NCBI GenBank assembly: GCA_028279405.1 | Contig: JANQNU010000010.1 | Span: forward strand, 1 to 64,000 | Direction: 5' to 3' | Source: Phycisphaerae bacterium | Lineage (GTDB): Bacteria; Planctomycetota; Phycisphaerae; UBA1845; Fen-1342 | DNA: 64,000 nucleotides | Shown: in pieces, positions 1-9,147 of the stretch | Numbering within the stretch: position 1 is the stretch's first letter | Layout of the letters: every line of letters starts with the position of its first letter | Position numbers and translations under genes: made by a program | Notes under the pieces: model-generated | Database searches by the model: none | What the model saw: the letters and a program-made list of their open reading frames with translations, nothing else | What the model was told of the DNA's origin: nothing

Positions 1-1418
1 AGGAAACGTCGGAACCCCGAGTGGAAGTAGCTGTTCCCGAAGGCCAGGCCGATGTTTACGTTGGTATAGCCAAAACGGTGTAAGAACGACCGTCGCGGAT
101 AGAGTACGCCGTAGTCGAACACCGAGAAGCAGCCCGGCCCGAAGTAATCGTAGTAGCCGATACCAACGGGATACCACGGGGCCCAATTGACTGCCGGGCC
201 GGCGAAGATGCGATCATCGTTGTCGTAGTCGATCTCGAGCTCTTCGATGTAGATCGGTCGGTTGTCGACGAACTGCTGATCGACCACGCGCTGGGCAACC
301 CCCTGGTCACCGTAGACGCCGGTGCGAACAATCACGTCCTCGATCGGCTCGGGACGGACCACCAGGTCGTCCGCCGGCGGAATGACAACCGGCGGCGGCA
401 CATCGTTCGGCATTGGCGCCGGGTCGACAGCGACCAACGGCTCGTCTACACCCTCGACGACCGGAGCGGGGCCCGCAGCCGCGACCGACGCTTCACCATC
501 CGGCGGAAATGCGGGATCGGTCGAGAGCGACCAAAGCCGGTCCTGCTCGATCGCCGCCCGCGCAAACCGGGCATCCACGGGCTGATCTGTCGGCGGCTGC
601 ATCAGCACCGGCATCAATCGTGAACTTGCCGTAACACGGTCCGCTTTGCCGGGCTGCCACATCCCCTTCCGCCGATCAGTATCCCATCCCGCGATCAGTT
701 CCGCGTCCAACACGGGATAAAGCAACTGGCTGTTCGTGGTCGCCTGCTGGTCGCGGATCTCCGGCGCGTGTGCGCTCCACCACGATTCCAGCAGCTTCGT
801 CGCCGCTGCCGGCCGACCCTCTTTCGACGCAAACCAGCCGATCAGCATCTCATCCGGCGGCGCCGCCAGGTAGTACCGGGAATCCGTCACCTCGACGAAC
901 GGGAATTCCGGGAACGCCTTAACGTTCTCGCGAACGAATTCCGAAACCAGCGCCTCATACGCGGCGCGCGCCGCCGGGTCCTCGGCGAGCAGCGTCTGCC
1001 ACGCAATTGCACCCTTGAGTTGCAAGTTGCGATAGTTTCCACGCAACCGCAGAATCTGTCGCTCAGCCGCACCCGGGTCTGCACGATACAACCCTGCGAC
1101 CCGTTCGAGCAGATCGGGCCGCTCAATTGCAATAAACAGCGCATCCGGCACGTTTCGCAGGGTCAGAACGGCGGACCGCTGGTCCGCGGTGACGTTTTCG
1201 AGCTTTTCGGGCTGCTCGAGCCGCTCGGGTGACTTTGCGATCTGCGCCGGCACATCTGTGCCGGAGACGCGGATCAGCGCCTTGATCACCGCGTCCGGGT
1301 ACTCACGCAGTCCCGCCAACAGTCTGGCGTCATCGCTCAACGACGCGTCCGTCTGCGGGGGCGTCTGCGCCATCACGGGCAACGCCGAGAAAAGGACAAC
1401 CAGTGCGAATCTGGGCAT
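1..1418 (-). CDS. Hypothetical secreted protein, C-terminus beyond the window
   Basis: The frame stays open from the ATG at 1418 to the left edge, so about 472 N-terminal residues are visible and the C-terminus is missing. AGGAGG lies 7 nt upstream of the ATG. The first 18 residues (MPRFALVVLFSALPVMAQ) form a clear signal peptide with a likely cleavage after AMAQ-type residues, so the protein should be exported. Residues about 20-250 look helical and charged; about 290-350 are Pro/Val/Asp-rich and low complexity; the visible end is rich in Tyr, Asp, Trp and Gly (for example NWAPWYPVGIGYYDYFG), as in surface or matrix proteins. I recognise no family. It diverges from the macro-domain gene at 1665. 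Confidence 0.75.
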   Translation of the reverse strand, partial: MPRFALVVLFSALPVMAQTPPQTDASLSDDARLLAGLREYPDAVIKALIRVSGTDVPAQIAKSPERLEQPEKLENVTADQRSAVLTLRNVPDALFIAIERPDLLERVAGLYRADPGAAERQILRLRGNYRNLQLKGAIAWQTLLAEDPAARAAYEALVSEFVRENVKAFPEFPFVEVTDSRYYLAAPPDEMLIGWFASKEGRPAAATKLLESWWSAHAPEIRDQQATTNSQLLYPVLDAELIAGWDTDRRKGMWQPGKADRVTASSRLMPVLMQPPTDQPVDARFARAAIEQDRLWSLSTDPAFPPDGEASVAAAGPAPVVEGVDEPLVAVDPAPMPNDVPPPVVIPPADDLVVRPEPIEDVIVRTGVYGDQGVAQRVVDQQFVDNRPIYIEELEIDYDNDDRIFAGPAVNWAPWYPVGIGYYDYFGPGCFSVFDYGVLYPRRSFLHRFGYTNVNIGLAFGNSYFHSGFRRF

Positions 1419-1664
1419 TATCGGCCCTCCTGTCTTGCTCGGGGAGCGCTCTATGCGCACCCCGTATTCTACCTGCAGGCGACAAGCGTTCCGGGCTTTT
1501 CTCATCACTCTATCCCCTTTTCGATGAACCGTTTCCGGTACGGGATACGCCCAATTCGAGGTTGGCGCGTCGCCCGCGGCCACCCGGGAAAGCCGCTAGA
1601 ATGCCCTCAGCGGTGCCCGGAGGCCGTCTGACGACCGCGCGCGACCGCACAGGAGTACAGACCC

Positions 1665-2204
1665 ATGCCGAATACGGACGTTTGGGCCCGAATCGCTATT
1701 CAATCCGGGGACATCACAAAATTGGAGACCGACGCGATCGTCAACGCGGCCAACGAACAGCTGGCCGGCGGCGGCGGGGTCGATGGCGCCATCCACCGCG
1801 CCGCTGGCCCCGAGTTGCCCGTCGCGTGTGCGGCGCTCGGCGGCTGCCCCACCGGCGACGCCAAGATCACCCCCGGCTTCAACCTGCCTGCGCGCTGGAT
1901 CGTCCACACCGTCGGTCCCGTGTACCGCGACGGCAGCCGCGACGAAGCGGCTCTGCTCGCCTCCTGCTATCAACGATCGATGCAGGTCGCAGTCGAGCAC
2001 GGCGCCCGAACCGTCGCGTTCCCCGCCATCAGCACCGGCGTCTACGGCTACCCGTTCGAAGATGCAACCCGCATCGCGATCGACACGGTGGCCAGCTTTC
2101 TGGCATCCGAAGGAACAGACACCATCGACCAGGTCGTACTCATCTTCCACGGGGATCGCGACTTCGATGCCGCGAAGCGGATCTTCGAGGAGAACGCCAG
2201 ATAG
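1665..2204 (+). CDS. Macro-domain protein, O-acetyl-ADP-ribose deacetylase-like
   Basis: A 179-residue single-domain protein of the size of YmdB/MacroD-type macro domains, which hydrolyse ADP-ribose esters such as O-acetyl-ADP-ribose or mono-ADP-ribosyl groups. Visible family motifs are VNAANEQLAGGGGVDGAIHR (ribose and catalytic loop, about residues 26-45) and STGVYGYP (diphosphate loop, about residue 123-130). AGGAG sits 9 nt before the ATG. No signal peptide, so it acts in the cytoplasm. It stands alone between a divergent secreted protein and a repeat-filled intergenic region, so the context does not identify a partner. Family assignment is secure; the precise substrate is inferred. Confidence 0.93.
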   Translation: MPNTDVWARIAIQSGDITKLETDAIVNAANEQLAGGGGVDGAIHRAAGPELPVACAALGGCPTGDAKITPGFNLPARWIVHTVGPVYRDGSRDEAALLASCYQRSMQVAVEHGARTVAFPAISTGVYGYPFEDATRIAIDTVASFLASEGTDTIDQVVLIFHGDRDFDAAKRIFEENAR

Positions 2205-2212
2205 CGTTTCGA

Positions 2213-2289
2213 CCGCTCGCTCGCGCTCGCGGCTCGTAATGTAGAACCGAGGGAGCGTCGATGCGAGCCCGGAGCGCCAGCGACGGGTC
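2213..2289. repeat. Intergenic dispersed repeat (CGCTCGCGCTCG type), copy 1
   Basis: Two words separated by 26 nt: a 24-nt word beginning CCGCTCGCTCGCGCTCG (2213-2236) and a 27-nt word beginning GCGAGCCCGGAGCGCCAGCG (2263-2289). Both recur without mismatch at 24657-24680 and 24624-24650, in swapped order; looser copies of the first lie at 62982-63005 and near 19152. They occur only between genes. Confidence 0.7.
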
Positions 2290-2295
2290 AGTCCC

Positions 2296-2314
2296 CCACC
2301 CCAAGATGGGGTGG
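2296..2314. repeat. Small palindrome CCACCCC/GGGGTGG
   Basis: Arms CCACCCC (2296-2302) and GGGGTGG (2308-2314) around a 5-nt loop. The right arm runs into GAGCACC. A related GGGTGGGGCACC block precedes the palindrome at 31267, and its complement follows the palindrome at 63022, so this is probably one half of a composite repeat. Confidence 0.55.
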
Positions 2315-2343
2315 AGCACCGTGGTAATGTGCGTCTATCCAGT

Positions 2344-2362
2344 GGCGGGCGAGACGCCCGCC
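2344..2362. repeat. REP-like palindrome GGCGGGCG-AGA-CGCCCGCC, copy 1
   Basis: Perfect 8-bp arms with a 3-nt loop, followed by CCACC. Same core as the copies at 19051, 24750 (decayed), 31267 and 63022. It lies between the macro-domain gene and the convergent helicase gene. Confidence 0.8.
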
Positions 2363-2423
2363 CCACCCTGATTTTGAAGGATGTTCCCTACCGTGGCAGG
2401 CGGCGCAGACGCCTGCCTCATCC

Positions 2424-2452
2424 TGGCAGCTTGCTGTCCGGACAAGCTGCCA
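2424..2452. repeat. Inverted repeat TGGCAGCTTG/CAAGCTGCCA
   Basis: Ten-bp perfect arms around a 9-nt loop, just 3' of the helicase gene and followed by GTGCCGCCC. It belongs with the related ACTGGYRGC palindromes at 19248 and 19336. There is no T-run, so it is not a classical terminator on either strand. Confidence 0.6.
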
Positions 2453-2464
2453 GTGCCGCCCACC

Positions 2465-4921
2465 TCAGACCTGGACGCGTTCGATCGGCGAAAGCTCGAG
2501 CACGAAGGTCTTCTCGCCTTCGCCGGGGAACTTGATGCGGGCGCGGGTTTGCGGGCCGCGCTGAATCAACACCAGCGATCCGATGCCATAGGACGGATGA
2601 CGGACCAACATACCCGGCGACCAATCCTGATAGGCGTTCACAACGTCGCTGCGACGGTCCGCCGGACGGGATCGTCGCGCCATTTCCGTTTCGTCATCGA
2701 GTGAGAAGACAGGCTCGTCGTGGTCCTGCAAACTGGACCGCTTCCGACGACGGGCCGCGCCACTTGCACCCGGCTGGTCGTCGACCGCAGGTGAGCGCGC
2801 GGCATCCTCGTCCGCCGGGGCGCCGGCGCCAAAATCGAACGACGTCGCATCGGAATCGAGTCCCGCAAGCTCATCCGCGCCCCCGTCCTCCCACAAGTCC
2901 GCCGTATCATGGCCGAAGCGCCGGGAGGAGCCGCCGAAACGCGAGCCGCCTCCGAACCGACCCGTCATCCCAAGGCCGAAGTCGCTCCACTCGACGGAAT
3001 CCGGATCGTCCATCTCAACCAGGAATTGCGAGCGACTCAGCGCACGAGGCTTGCCGCGCAGCAGTCGTTCCTGAGTCGTGGTCAACACCGCCTGTTCCTG
3101 GGCACGGGTGATGCCGACGAAACACAGTCGACGCTCCTCTTCAAGGCTGTTCGACTCCGCCTCCAGGCCGAGCGCCCGGTCGTGCGGCAGCATGCCCTGC
3201 TCGAGCCCGACGATGAACACGACCGGAAACTCGAGTCCTTTGGCGGTATGGAGCGTCATCAGCATCACACAACCACTGTCCTCGTCGACGGCGTCCTGGT
3301 CGCTGACCAGGCTGACCATCTGGAGAAAGTCAGTTAGCGACGCCTCGCTGTCATCGATCATATCCTCTTCATAGCGAACGGCTGAGGTAACCAGCTCATC
3401 CAGGTTGGCCTGACGATCTTCGCCGCCGGACTCCGCACCGCTATAGTGCTTGGCCAGGCCACTTTCGTCGATCACCCGTCGAACGAGACTGGACACAGTC
3501 TCGCTGCCCGCTGCCTGCTGCCATTTGGCGATCTCGCGCTCGAACGCGCGGACCCGGCGTGCCGGAGCCCCCTTCACCTCGGCCTGGTCGCAGTGCCGCA
3601 TCACCGTCGTGAACGACTTGCCGGTCCGGTCGGCATATGCCAGGAGTCGTTGCAGTGTCGTGTTGCCGATCCCGCGCGGCGGTGTCGCGATGGCGCGCGC
3701 AAACGCGACCGTATCGTCGGGGTTCGCGATCGCGCTGAGATACGCGAGCGCGTCGCGGATTTCCTTGCGATTGTAGAATGCGACGCCGCGCGCGATGCGA
3801 TAGGGAATGCGCCGGGCGCGGAGGGCTGCTTCGAGACCGCGCGACAACGCGTTGATCCGATAGAGAATGGCAAAGTCGCTGAACGCGCGGCCTTCCGCGT
3901 GTTGCTGTCCGATGGCTTGAGCGATGTGCTCGCACTCGACGTTTCCGTGTCCGAACCGCCAAACGGCCACCGGCGGACCGTCGCCGCGCTCACTCCAGAG
4001 CGTCTTGGGCTTGCGGTCGCGGTTCACCGCAATCAGCCGATCGGCTGTGCGCAAAATGTGCTGGTAGGATCGGTAGTTCTGTTCCAGCCGAACGACGGTA
4101 GCGTCGGCATAGTCCTGTTCGAATCGCAGGATGTTGCGGATATCCGCGCCGCGCCAGGCATAGATGCTCTGATCAGGATCGCCGGTGGCGCAGATGTTCT
4201 GATGATGCTCCGAAAGCCGGCGCGCGATCTCATACTGCGCGTGATTGGTGTCCTGGTACTCGTCGATCAACAGGTACTGGAACCGTTGGTTCAGGCGCTG
4301 TGCAACCTCGGGCTGTTCGCGCAACAGCCGAGCCACACGCATCAGCAGATCGTCGAAATCAACCGCGTTGTTGCGCTCGAGCAAGACCTGATACGTCGCG
4401 TACAACTCAGCGATCAGTTCGTCCTTGTGATCCTCCGCGGCCTGTTCGAGCTGTTCTGGCGTTTCCAGGCGATTCTTGGCGTTAGAGATCGCCCATCGCG
4501 CCAGGTCGATCGGCACCACCTCGGTAGCGACGTCGCAAAGCTCGTACGCCTTTTTGACCAGCGTCTTCTGGTCCGCGTCGTCGTAGATCGTGAACCCCGG
4601 ATCGACGCCGCAGGACTCGGCGTATATTCGCATCAGTCGCAGACACAACGCATGGTACGTGCAGATCCACATGCCGTGGCTGACGCGCAGGTCGTGGAGC
4701 CGGTCGCGCATCTCACGGGCCGCTTTGTTGGTGAACGTGATCGCGAGGATGTTCTCCGGCTGGACGCCGCGCTCGACCAGATACGCCGCCCGGTGAGTGA
4801 TGACGCGCGTCTTGCCGCTGCCCGGGCCGGCCAGCACCAACAACGGCCCGGCGCCATGCACGACCGCCGCACGCTGGGCGGTATTGAGGCTCTCCAGAAG
4901 TTCGTCCGCGTACTCACGCAT
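2465..4921 (-). CDS. pcrA: UvrD/PcrA-type superfamily 1 DNA helicase
   Basis: An 818-residue ATP-dependent 3'-5' DNA helicase of the UvrD/PcrA/Rep group, which unwinds DNA in excision repair, mismatch repair and replication restart. Motifs in order: Q motif LNTAQRAAV (about 13-21), Walker A AGPGSGKT (31-38), motif Ia FTNKAAREM, Walker B LIDEYQDTN (218-226), motif III/IV QNYRS, and motif V TLHTAKGLEF in the second RecA lobe. Residues about 650-760 are a Gly/Arg/Asp-rich linker, and the C-terminus (PGMLVRHPSYGIGSLV...) is the Tudor-like domain PcrA uses to bind RNA polymerase. Length is slightly above the usual 720-780 because of the linker. It appears monocistronic. PcrA versus UvrD naming is a judgement from the C-terminal domain. 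Confidence 0.95.
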   Translation of the reverse strand: MREYADELLESLNTAQRAAVVHGAGPLLVLAGPGSGKTRVITHRAAYLVERGVQPENILAITFTNKAAREMRDRLHDLRVSHGMWICTYHALCLRLMRIYAESCGVDPGFTIYDDADQKTLVKKAYELCDVATEVVPIDLARWAISNAKNRLETPEQLEQAAEDHKDELIAELYATYQVLLERNNAVDFDDLLMRVARLLREQPEVAQRLNQRFQYLLIDEYQDTNHAQYEIARRLSEHHQNICATGDPDQSIYAWRGADIRNILRFEQDYADATVVRLEQNYRSYQHILRTADRLIAVNRDRKPKTLWSERGDGPPVAVWRFGHGNVECEHIAQAIGQQHAEGRAFSDFAILYRINALSRGLEAALRARRIPYRIARGVAFYNRKEIRDALAYLSAIANPDDTVAFARAIATPPRGIGNTTLQRLLAYADRTGKSFTTVMRHCDQAEVKGAPARRVRAFEREIAKWQQAAGSETVSSLVRRVIDESGLAKHYSGAESGGEDRQANLDELVTSAVRYEEDMIDDSEASLTDFLQMVSLVSDQDAVDEDSGCVMLMTLHTAKGLEFPVVFIVGLEQGMLPHDRALGLEAESNSLEEERRLCFVGITRAQEQAVLTTTQERLLRGKPRALSRSQFLVEMDDPDSVEWSDFGLGMTGRFGGGSRFGGSSRRFGHDTADLWEDGGADELAGLDSDATSFDFGAGAPADEDAARSPAVDDQPGASGAARRRKRSSLQDHDEPVFSLDDETEMARRSRPADRRSDVVNAYQDWSPGMLVRHPSYGIGSLVLIQRGPQTRARIKFPGEGEKTFVLELSPIERVQV

Positions 4922-5086
4922 TCCGTTGGATCCGTCAGTGCTGCCGGGCCATGGGTTCCGCGACTCATCTTATAGCCGCTCGCTCGATCTGTAGCATACT
5001 CGGGAGCGTTTCGACAGGCGTCGGGTGCGCGGCGACAGCCACGCGCGGTAGGTTCGTCGGGGTTCGCGAGCGAATCCTGCTCGGGA

Positions 5087-5746
5087 CTACGGCGGGAGCT
5101 GCACCGTGCAAGTCGACTGCGCGGTGAGCACGCGCTGCGTGAGATAGTCGACGAACACCGCGCGGACGGTCAGCTCGCTATGCTCCGGCGGTCCGCGGTT
5201 CCATGGGCAACGGACCGTGTAGTGTTGCGTCATCATCTTGCCGTACCAGATCTTCCCGACATCGTCGACGGGTACGGTGTAAACGCCGAGGCTCTTCGCC
5301 TCCGCCGCGAGGTCGAGCAGCTGGATCTTGATCTCACCGGCCGCCTTGATGATGTCGCCGTCACGGTCGAGCGGCTTGAGATAGACGGTGACGCCGTCAT
5401 CCCCGGGTCGGCCGTCCCAATCGGAGCCGCCGGTGAGCGGATCGATCACCAGCTGCGTCGGACTGAAGACCTTGGAGGGATCGAACTTGAAGTTCCGCGC
5501 GCCTTCGAGTCGCCTGCGGTACTCGTCGACTTGGGCCTTGAACTGCAGGAGCCGTTTATCGCGCTCACGGACCTCCCCCTCCAACTCGGCGATCTGACGC
5601 TCATACTCGGTGACCTGGCCCATGTTGGCGCAACCCGGGGCGAAATGAGTGCACAGCCAGACCGCCGCCAGCATACAGCCGCGCTGCAACCATGAGGCAC
5701 CGGGCCCCGTATGCGGAGCGCTACAGGAACCAGCCCCAGGCGTCAT
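5087..5746 (-). CDS. Putative lipoprotein with N-terminal coiled coil
   Basis: About 219 residues from the ATG chosen here; the frame is open upstream to 5797 and an alternative ATG lies at 5674. A hydrophobic stretch (MLAAVWLCTHFAPGC) ends in a lipobox-like Cys, so the mature protein is probably anchored in a membrane. A heptad-like segment follows (VTEYERQIAELEGEVRERDK), then a beta-rich domain containing DPLTGGSDWDGRPGDDGVTV and VRCPWNRGPPEHSELTVRAVF. I do not recognise a named family. It starts about 120 nt downstream of the second clpP gene on the same strand and could be the last gene of the tig-clpP-clpP unit. Confidence 0.72.
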   Translation of the reverse strand: MTPGAGSCSAPHTGPGASWLQRGCMLAAVWLCTHFAPGCANMGQVTEYERQIAELEGEVRERDKRLLQFKAQVDEYRRRLEGARNFKFDPSKVFSPTQLVIDPLTGGSDWDGRPGDDGVTVYLKPLDRDGDIIKAAGEIKIQLLDLAAEAKSLGVYTVPVDDVGKIWYGKMMTQHYTVRCPWNRGPPEHSELTVRAVFVDYLTQRVLTAQSTCTVQLPP

Positions 5747-5868
5747 CGACTCGTTTCGCGATCCGCGGGTCAAAACACGCCCGCCTTTCTGAACCACGGC
5801 CCCCGGCCAATCATTGCCGAACTCGGTGCCGCGGCGCTATCCGCCGCTCAGGCTGGGGGCGTCGGCCC

Positions 5869-6483
5869 TTACTCTGCCGGCCGAATCGTCGGCTCCGGCA
5901 TGGCCTCAAGCACCTTGTCGACCAATCCGTAACTCACGGACTGATCGGCATCCATCCAGTTGTTCCGGTCACAATCATGCTCGATCGTATCGTAGTCCTT
6001 GCCTGAATGCTTGGCGAGGATGCCGTACAGCTGCTTCTGCGTGCGATCGATTTCGTCAATCTCGATCTTCAGATCGGTCTCGGGCCCGCGGGCCCCCGCC
6101 AACGGCTGATGAATCATGACCCGGGAGTAAGGCAGCACGTAGCGCTTGCCCTTCGTTCCCGCAGTCGTCAGCACCGCAGCCATGCTTGCCGCCATTCCGA
6201 CCACATACGTCGCGACATCGCACGGCACGTACTGCATGGTGTCGTAGATTCCAAGGCCGGCATATACCGACCCACCCGGGGAGTTGATGTACAGGTGAAT
6301 ATCCGCTTTCGGGTCGTCCTGTGCCAAAAAGAGCATCTGTGCGACGATCACGTTCGACAGGTCAGACGAAACTTCATCCCCGAGAAAGATGATCCGGTCC
6401 TTCAGCAGACGCGAATAGATATCATACGAGCGCTCCGCACGCCCCTCTTTCTCGACCACGATCGGGATCAACTGATTTTTCAT
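5869..6483 (-). CDS. clpP: ATP-dependent Clp protease proteolytic subunit, Asn-triad paralogue
   Basis: A 204-residue ClpP, the chambered serine peptidase that works with ClpX/ClpA-type unfoldases. The ATG at 6483 is preferred because AAGGA lies 9 nt before it; an in-frame ATG at 6492 is too close to that site. Ser100 (GMAASMAA) and His125 (VMIHQP) of the triad are present, as is SPGGSV (68-73). The Asp of the usual RDRF/RDNF motif is replaced: the sequence reads CDRNNWM with Asn174. Asn at this position is known in Listeria ClpP1, which is active mainly in mixed complexes with a second ClpP. The gene follows a second clpP by 102 nt, so a hetero-oligomeric ClpP1P2 is likely. Confidence 0.93.
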   Translation of the reverse strand: MKNQLIPIVVEKEGRAERSYDIYSRLLKDRIIFLGDEVSSDLSNVIVAQMLFLAQDDPKADIHLYINSPGGSVYAGLGIYDTMQYVPCDVATYVVGMAASMAAVLTTAGTKGKRYVLPYSRVMIHQPLAGARGPETDLKIEIDEIDRTQKQLYGILAKHSGKDYDTIEHDCDRNNWMDADQSVSYGLVDKVLEAMPEPTIRPAE

Positions 6484-6585
6484 GCGCCTCATTCCTTTGT
6501 CGGCGAACGGCACGGCTCCAGTTCTCTCTCAACGGACGTCGTCCCGGCCCGCCGAACGGCCCAGGCCCCACCGTCCATCAACGGC

Positions 6586-7221
6586 CTACTTCTTCTTCTT
6601 GGACTTCGGATCTTCGAGAATCTCGTCGATCAGGCCGTACTCGAGCGCCTCCTCCGCTGCCATGAAGCGATCGCGCTCAATGTCCTTCTCGACCTGTTCG
6701 GCTGACTTGCCGGTCGTGTCCGCCAGGATTTCAATCATGGTCTGCTTGACCTTCTGGATCTCGCGTGCCTGGATGCGCATGTCCGACGCCTGGCCGCCGA
6801 TGTAGCCCCACGGCTGATGGATCATGACCTTGGCATGCGGGAGCGCGAAGCGTTTGCCCTTTGTCCCGGCCGCCAGAATCAGCGCGGCACCGCTGGTCGC
6901 CGCTCCGACGCAATACGTGCAGATATCGCACTTCAGAAAACGCATCGTGTCGTAGATCGCGAGTGTGTCGTCGATATGCCCGCCGGGGCAATTGATGTAC
7001 ATGTGAATATCCGCGTCGCGCTTGATCGACTGCAGATAGAGCATGCTCTTGATCACGTGCGAGCAGACCGTGCTACTGTTCACGAGAATGCCCGGGTCCA
7101 GCGGCAGATCGAGGAAGATGATCCGGTTGTCGAGCAGCAGCTCGTTCAGCCCCATCTGCCGGAACTGCTGCATGCCGCCGCTCTGGGCCCGGGGTCGATC
7201 GATCGTTGGCCGGTCGTACAT
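6586..7221 (-). CDS. clpP: ATP-dependent Clp protease proteolytic subunit, canonical triad
   Basis: A 211-residue ClpP with the full catalytic triad: Ser110 in VGAATSGAALILAAG, His135 in VMIHQPWG and Asp184 in ERDRFM. The oxyanion region has Ala-Thr-Ser-Gly-Ala rather than the common AASMGA. The C-terminus ends in a Lys cluster (DPKSKKKK). AAGGAGG lies 4 nt before the ATG. It lies 175 nt downstream of tig and 102 nt upstream of the Asn-triad paralogue, the order usual for bacterial tig-clpP clusters. Known role: degradation of unfolded or tagged cytoplasmic proteins with an AAA+ unfoldase. It probably forms the other ring of a mixed tetradecamer. Confidence 0.95.
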   Translation of the reverse strand: MYDRPTIDRPRAQSGGMQQFRQMGLNELLLDNRIIFLDLPLDPGILVNSSTVCSHVIKSMLYLQSIKRDADIHMYINCPGGHIDDTLAIYDTMRFLKCDICTYCVGAATSGAALILAAGTKGKRFALPHAKVMIHQPWGYIGGQASDMRIQAREIQKVKQTMIEILADTTGKSAEQVEKDIERDRFMAAEEALEYGLIDEILEDPKSKKKK

Positions 7222-7396
7222 GAAGCCTCCTTATTGCTTCGCGCAAATCGTGCGGGTCGTCAGCGATGCGATCCGCACGGCGAACTCCCTTTCAGCGACC
7301 CTCGGAACAGGACCGGGACTCGACGCCAGTCCTTCCAGAATCGCAAGTCGCCTCTGACTTCTCATCGGGCCCTCGCGACCCGGCATCGCTCCAAGA

Positions 7397-8983
7397 CTAC
7401 GTTTTCTTCTTGGTGCTCTTCTTCTTCGCAGCCGACCTGCCCGCACCGCCGGCAGATTTCTTCGAAGCGCCGGCCTTCTCGGACGTCGATTCGCCTTTGC
7501 CGCCCTTCGTCGACTTCGTACTCTTCTTTTTCGGCTTTTCGGCCGGCTCACTGACCTTTTCGATCGTAGCCGTCTCGAGCAGCCGGGCCACGCATTTGTC
7601 GTGCTTGATTTGCTCGGCCAGCTGATACAGCAATCCGTCGCGATGCAGATCGTCCCGAACCCGGTCGAAGCGCTGCCCATATTGCCGCGCAATTCGTGCG
7701 ATCTCGGAGTTCACCTCCTCGTCCCGCACATCCACGTCCAGCTTCTCGGCCACCTTCTCCATGATGAAACCGATCTTCAAATCGCGGGTGACCTGGTCCC
7801 GGGCAGACGTCCGCAACTCGTCGATTTTCGTCTCGATGTCCTGCAACGGGACACCACGCTGCTGCAGATCGACCACCTGACGCATCACCGCCCGGTCCGT
7901 CTGCCGGGCCGATAGATTCTCGGGAAGCTCGAGCTTGACGTTCTCGACCAGGTAGTCCAGCACCTGCTCGCGCTCGGCACGGCGCGTCAGCGTCTCACGC
8001 TCCGCCCCCAGATCGTCCCGAATGAAGCTGCGCAGCTCAGCCTCATCCTCTGCGCCCGCCTGCGAAATGACCGCCTCCATCGCCGCCGGCTCCAGCCGTT
8101 TGAGTTCACGGACGGTGAAGGTGAACGACGCGTTCTTGCCGCGCAGATCGGTTCGCTCGTAGTCGTCGGGGAAGACCGCCTCGGTCTTGACGGTCGCGCC
8201 GACTTTCGCGCCGCCAAACTTCTCCGCCAGATCGAGCAGCGGAATTCCATCCAGTCGCGTCGGGCGAACGCCGAGCTGGACATTGCTCTCGCGCTTGATC
8301 TCGTTGCCGTCACTCTCGATCAGCACGTCCGCCATCAGCATATCGTCGGCCGCTGCCGCCGCCCCGTCACCTGCAGGCTGATACCGACCACGGATCTTTC
8401 GCAGACGCTCGATCTGCTCCGCGACCATCTCATCGGTGATCTCCACCACCGGCGAACGTACCGGAATCCCGTCGAGCGCAGGCAACTCGAACTCAGGCTT
8501 CAGCTCCACTTCAACGGTGTAGCTGAAATCACTGTCAACCGGCAGACTCAACGCCGTCAAGGCCGTGTTGATGTCGACCAGCTTGCCGCCTTCTTCGCTC
8601 GTCACACTGAACAGCGGGTCGCCCAGCACATCGAGCTTCTCGTTCTCCACCGCCGCAAAATAGGATTGGCCGATGATGCTCGATTTGAGCGAATCGCGAA
8701 CCTCACCGCCAAACCGCTTCTCCACTAGCTGGCGCGGCGCACGCCCCCGACGAAAGCCCGGCACGACGGCGTCGGTCACCAACTCCTCGTAGTTGTGCTC
8801 CAGATGGTCGGCGATCACTTTCGCCGGGACGGTGATCGTCAACGCCTTGCGCAACGTACCGATATCGCGTGCCTCGGCTTGGACCGCCTTCTTCAGATCC
8901 TCCAGCAACTCCTCGGCGCGCTTGTCGGCCTTGTCACGAAGTGCGGAGTCACCCATCGCTCCCGCCACACCCGGAATATCCAT
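7397..8983 (-). CDS. tig: Trigger factor (ribosome-associated chaperone and peptidyl-prolyl isomerase)
   Basis: A 528-residue trigger factor, which binds the ribosome at uL23, shields nascent chains and isomerises Xaa-Pro bonds. The ribosome-binding signature GFRRGRAP is at residues 76-83, later than usual because of a roughly 40-residue N-terminal extension rich in charged residues; the FKBP-like domain and the helical C-domain follow. The last 50 residues are a Lys/Ser/Gly-rich tail (for example KPKKKSTKSTKGGKGESTS) not found in E. coli Tig (432 aa). GGAG lies 7 nt before the ATG at 8983; an in-frame ATG at 8956 would remove part of the extension. It heads the tig-clpP-clpP unit. Confidence 0.95.
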   Translation of the reverse strand: MDIPGVAGAMGDSALRDKADKRAEELLEDLKKAVQAEARDIGTLRKALTITVPAKVIADHLEHNYEELVTDAVVPGFRRGRAPRQLVEKRFGGEVRDSLKSSIIGQSYFAAVENEKLDVLGDPLFSVTSEEGGKLVDINTALTALSLPVDSDFSYTVEVELKPEFELPALDGIPVRSPVVEITDEMVAEQIERLRKIRGRYQPAGDGAAAAADDMLMADVLIESDGNEIKRESNVQLGVRPTRLDGIPLLDLAEKFGGAKVGATVKTEAVFPDDYERTDLRGKNASFTFTVRELKRLEPAAMEAVISQAGAEDEAELRSFIRDDLGAERETLTRRAEREQVLDYLVENVKLELPENLSARQTDRAVMRQVVDLQQRGVPLQDIETKIDELRTSARDQVTRDLKIGFIMEKVAEKLDVDVRDEEVNSEIARIARQYGQRFDRVRDDLHRDGLLYQLAEQIKHDKCVARLLETATIEKVSEPAEKPKKKSTKSTKGGKGESTSEKAGASKKSAGGAGRSAAKKKSTKKKT

Positions 8984-9147
8984 CGCCTAACTCCATTCTC
9001 TTGCCGCTAAACGCGGCGAACACTCGACCGTCGATCGAAGCGTCGCCCGATCGAGATGCAACCACTGCGCGGCCACGATCACAACCAATACGCCTTCACG
9101 CCCCCCCCACCAACCGCGACCGGCAAGCACACCGTCCCACCGCCCAG

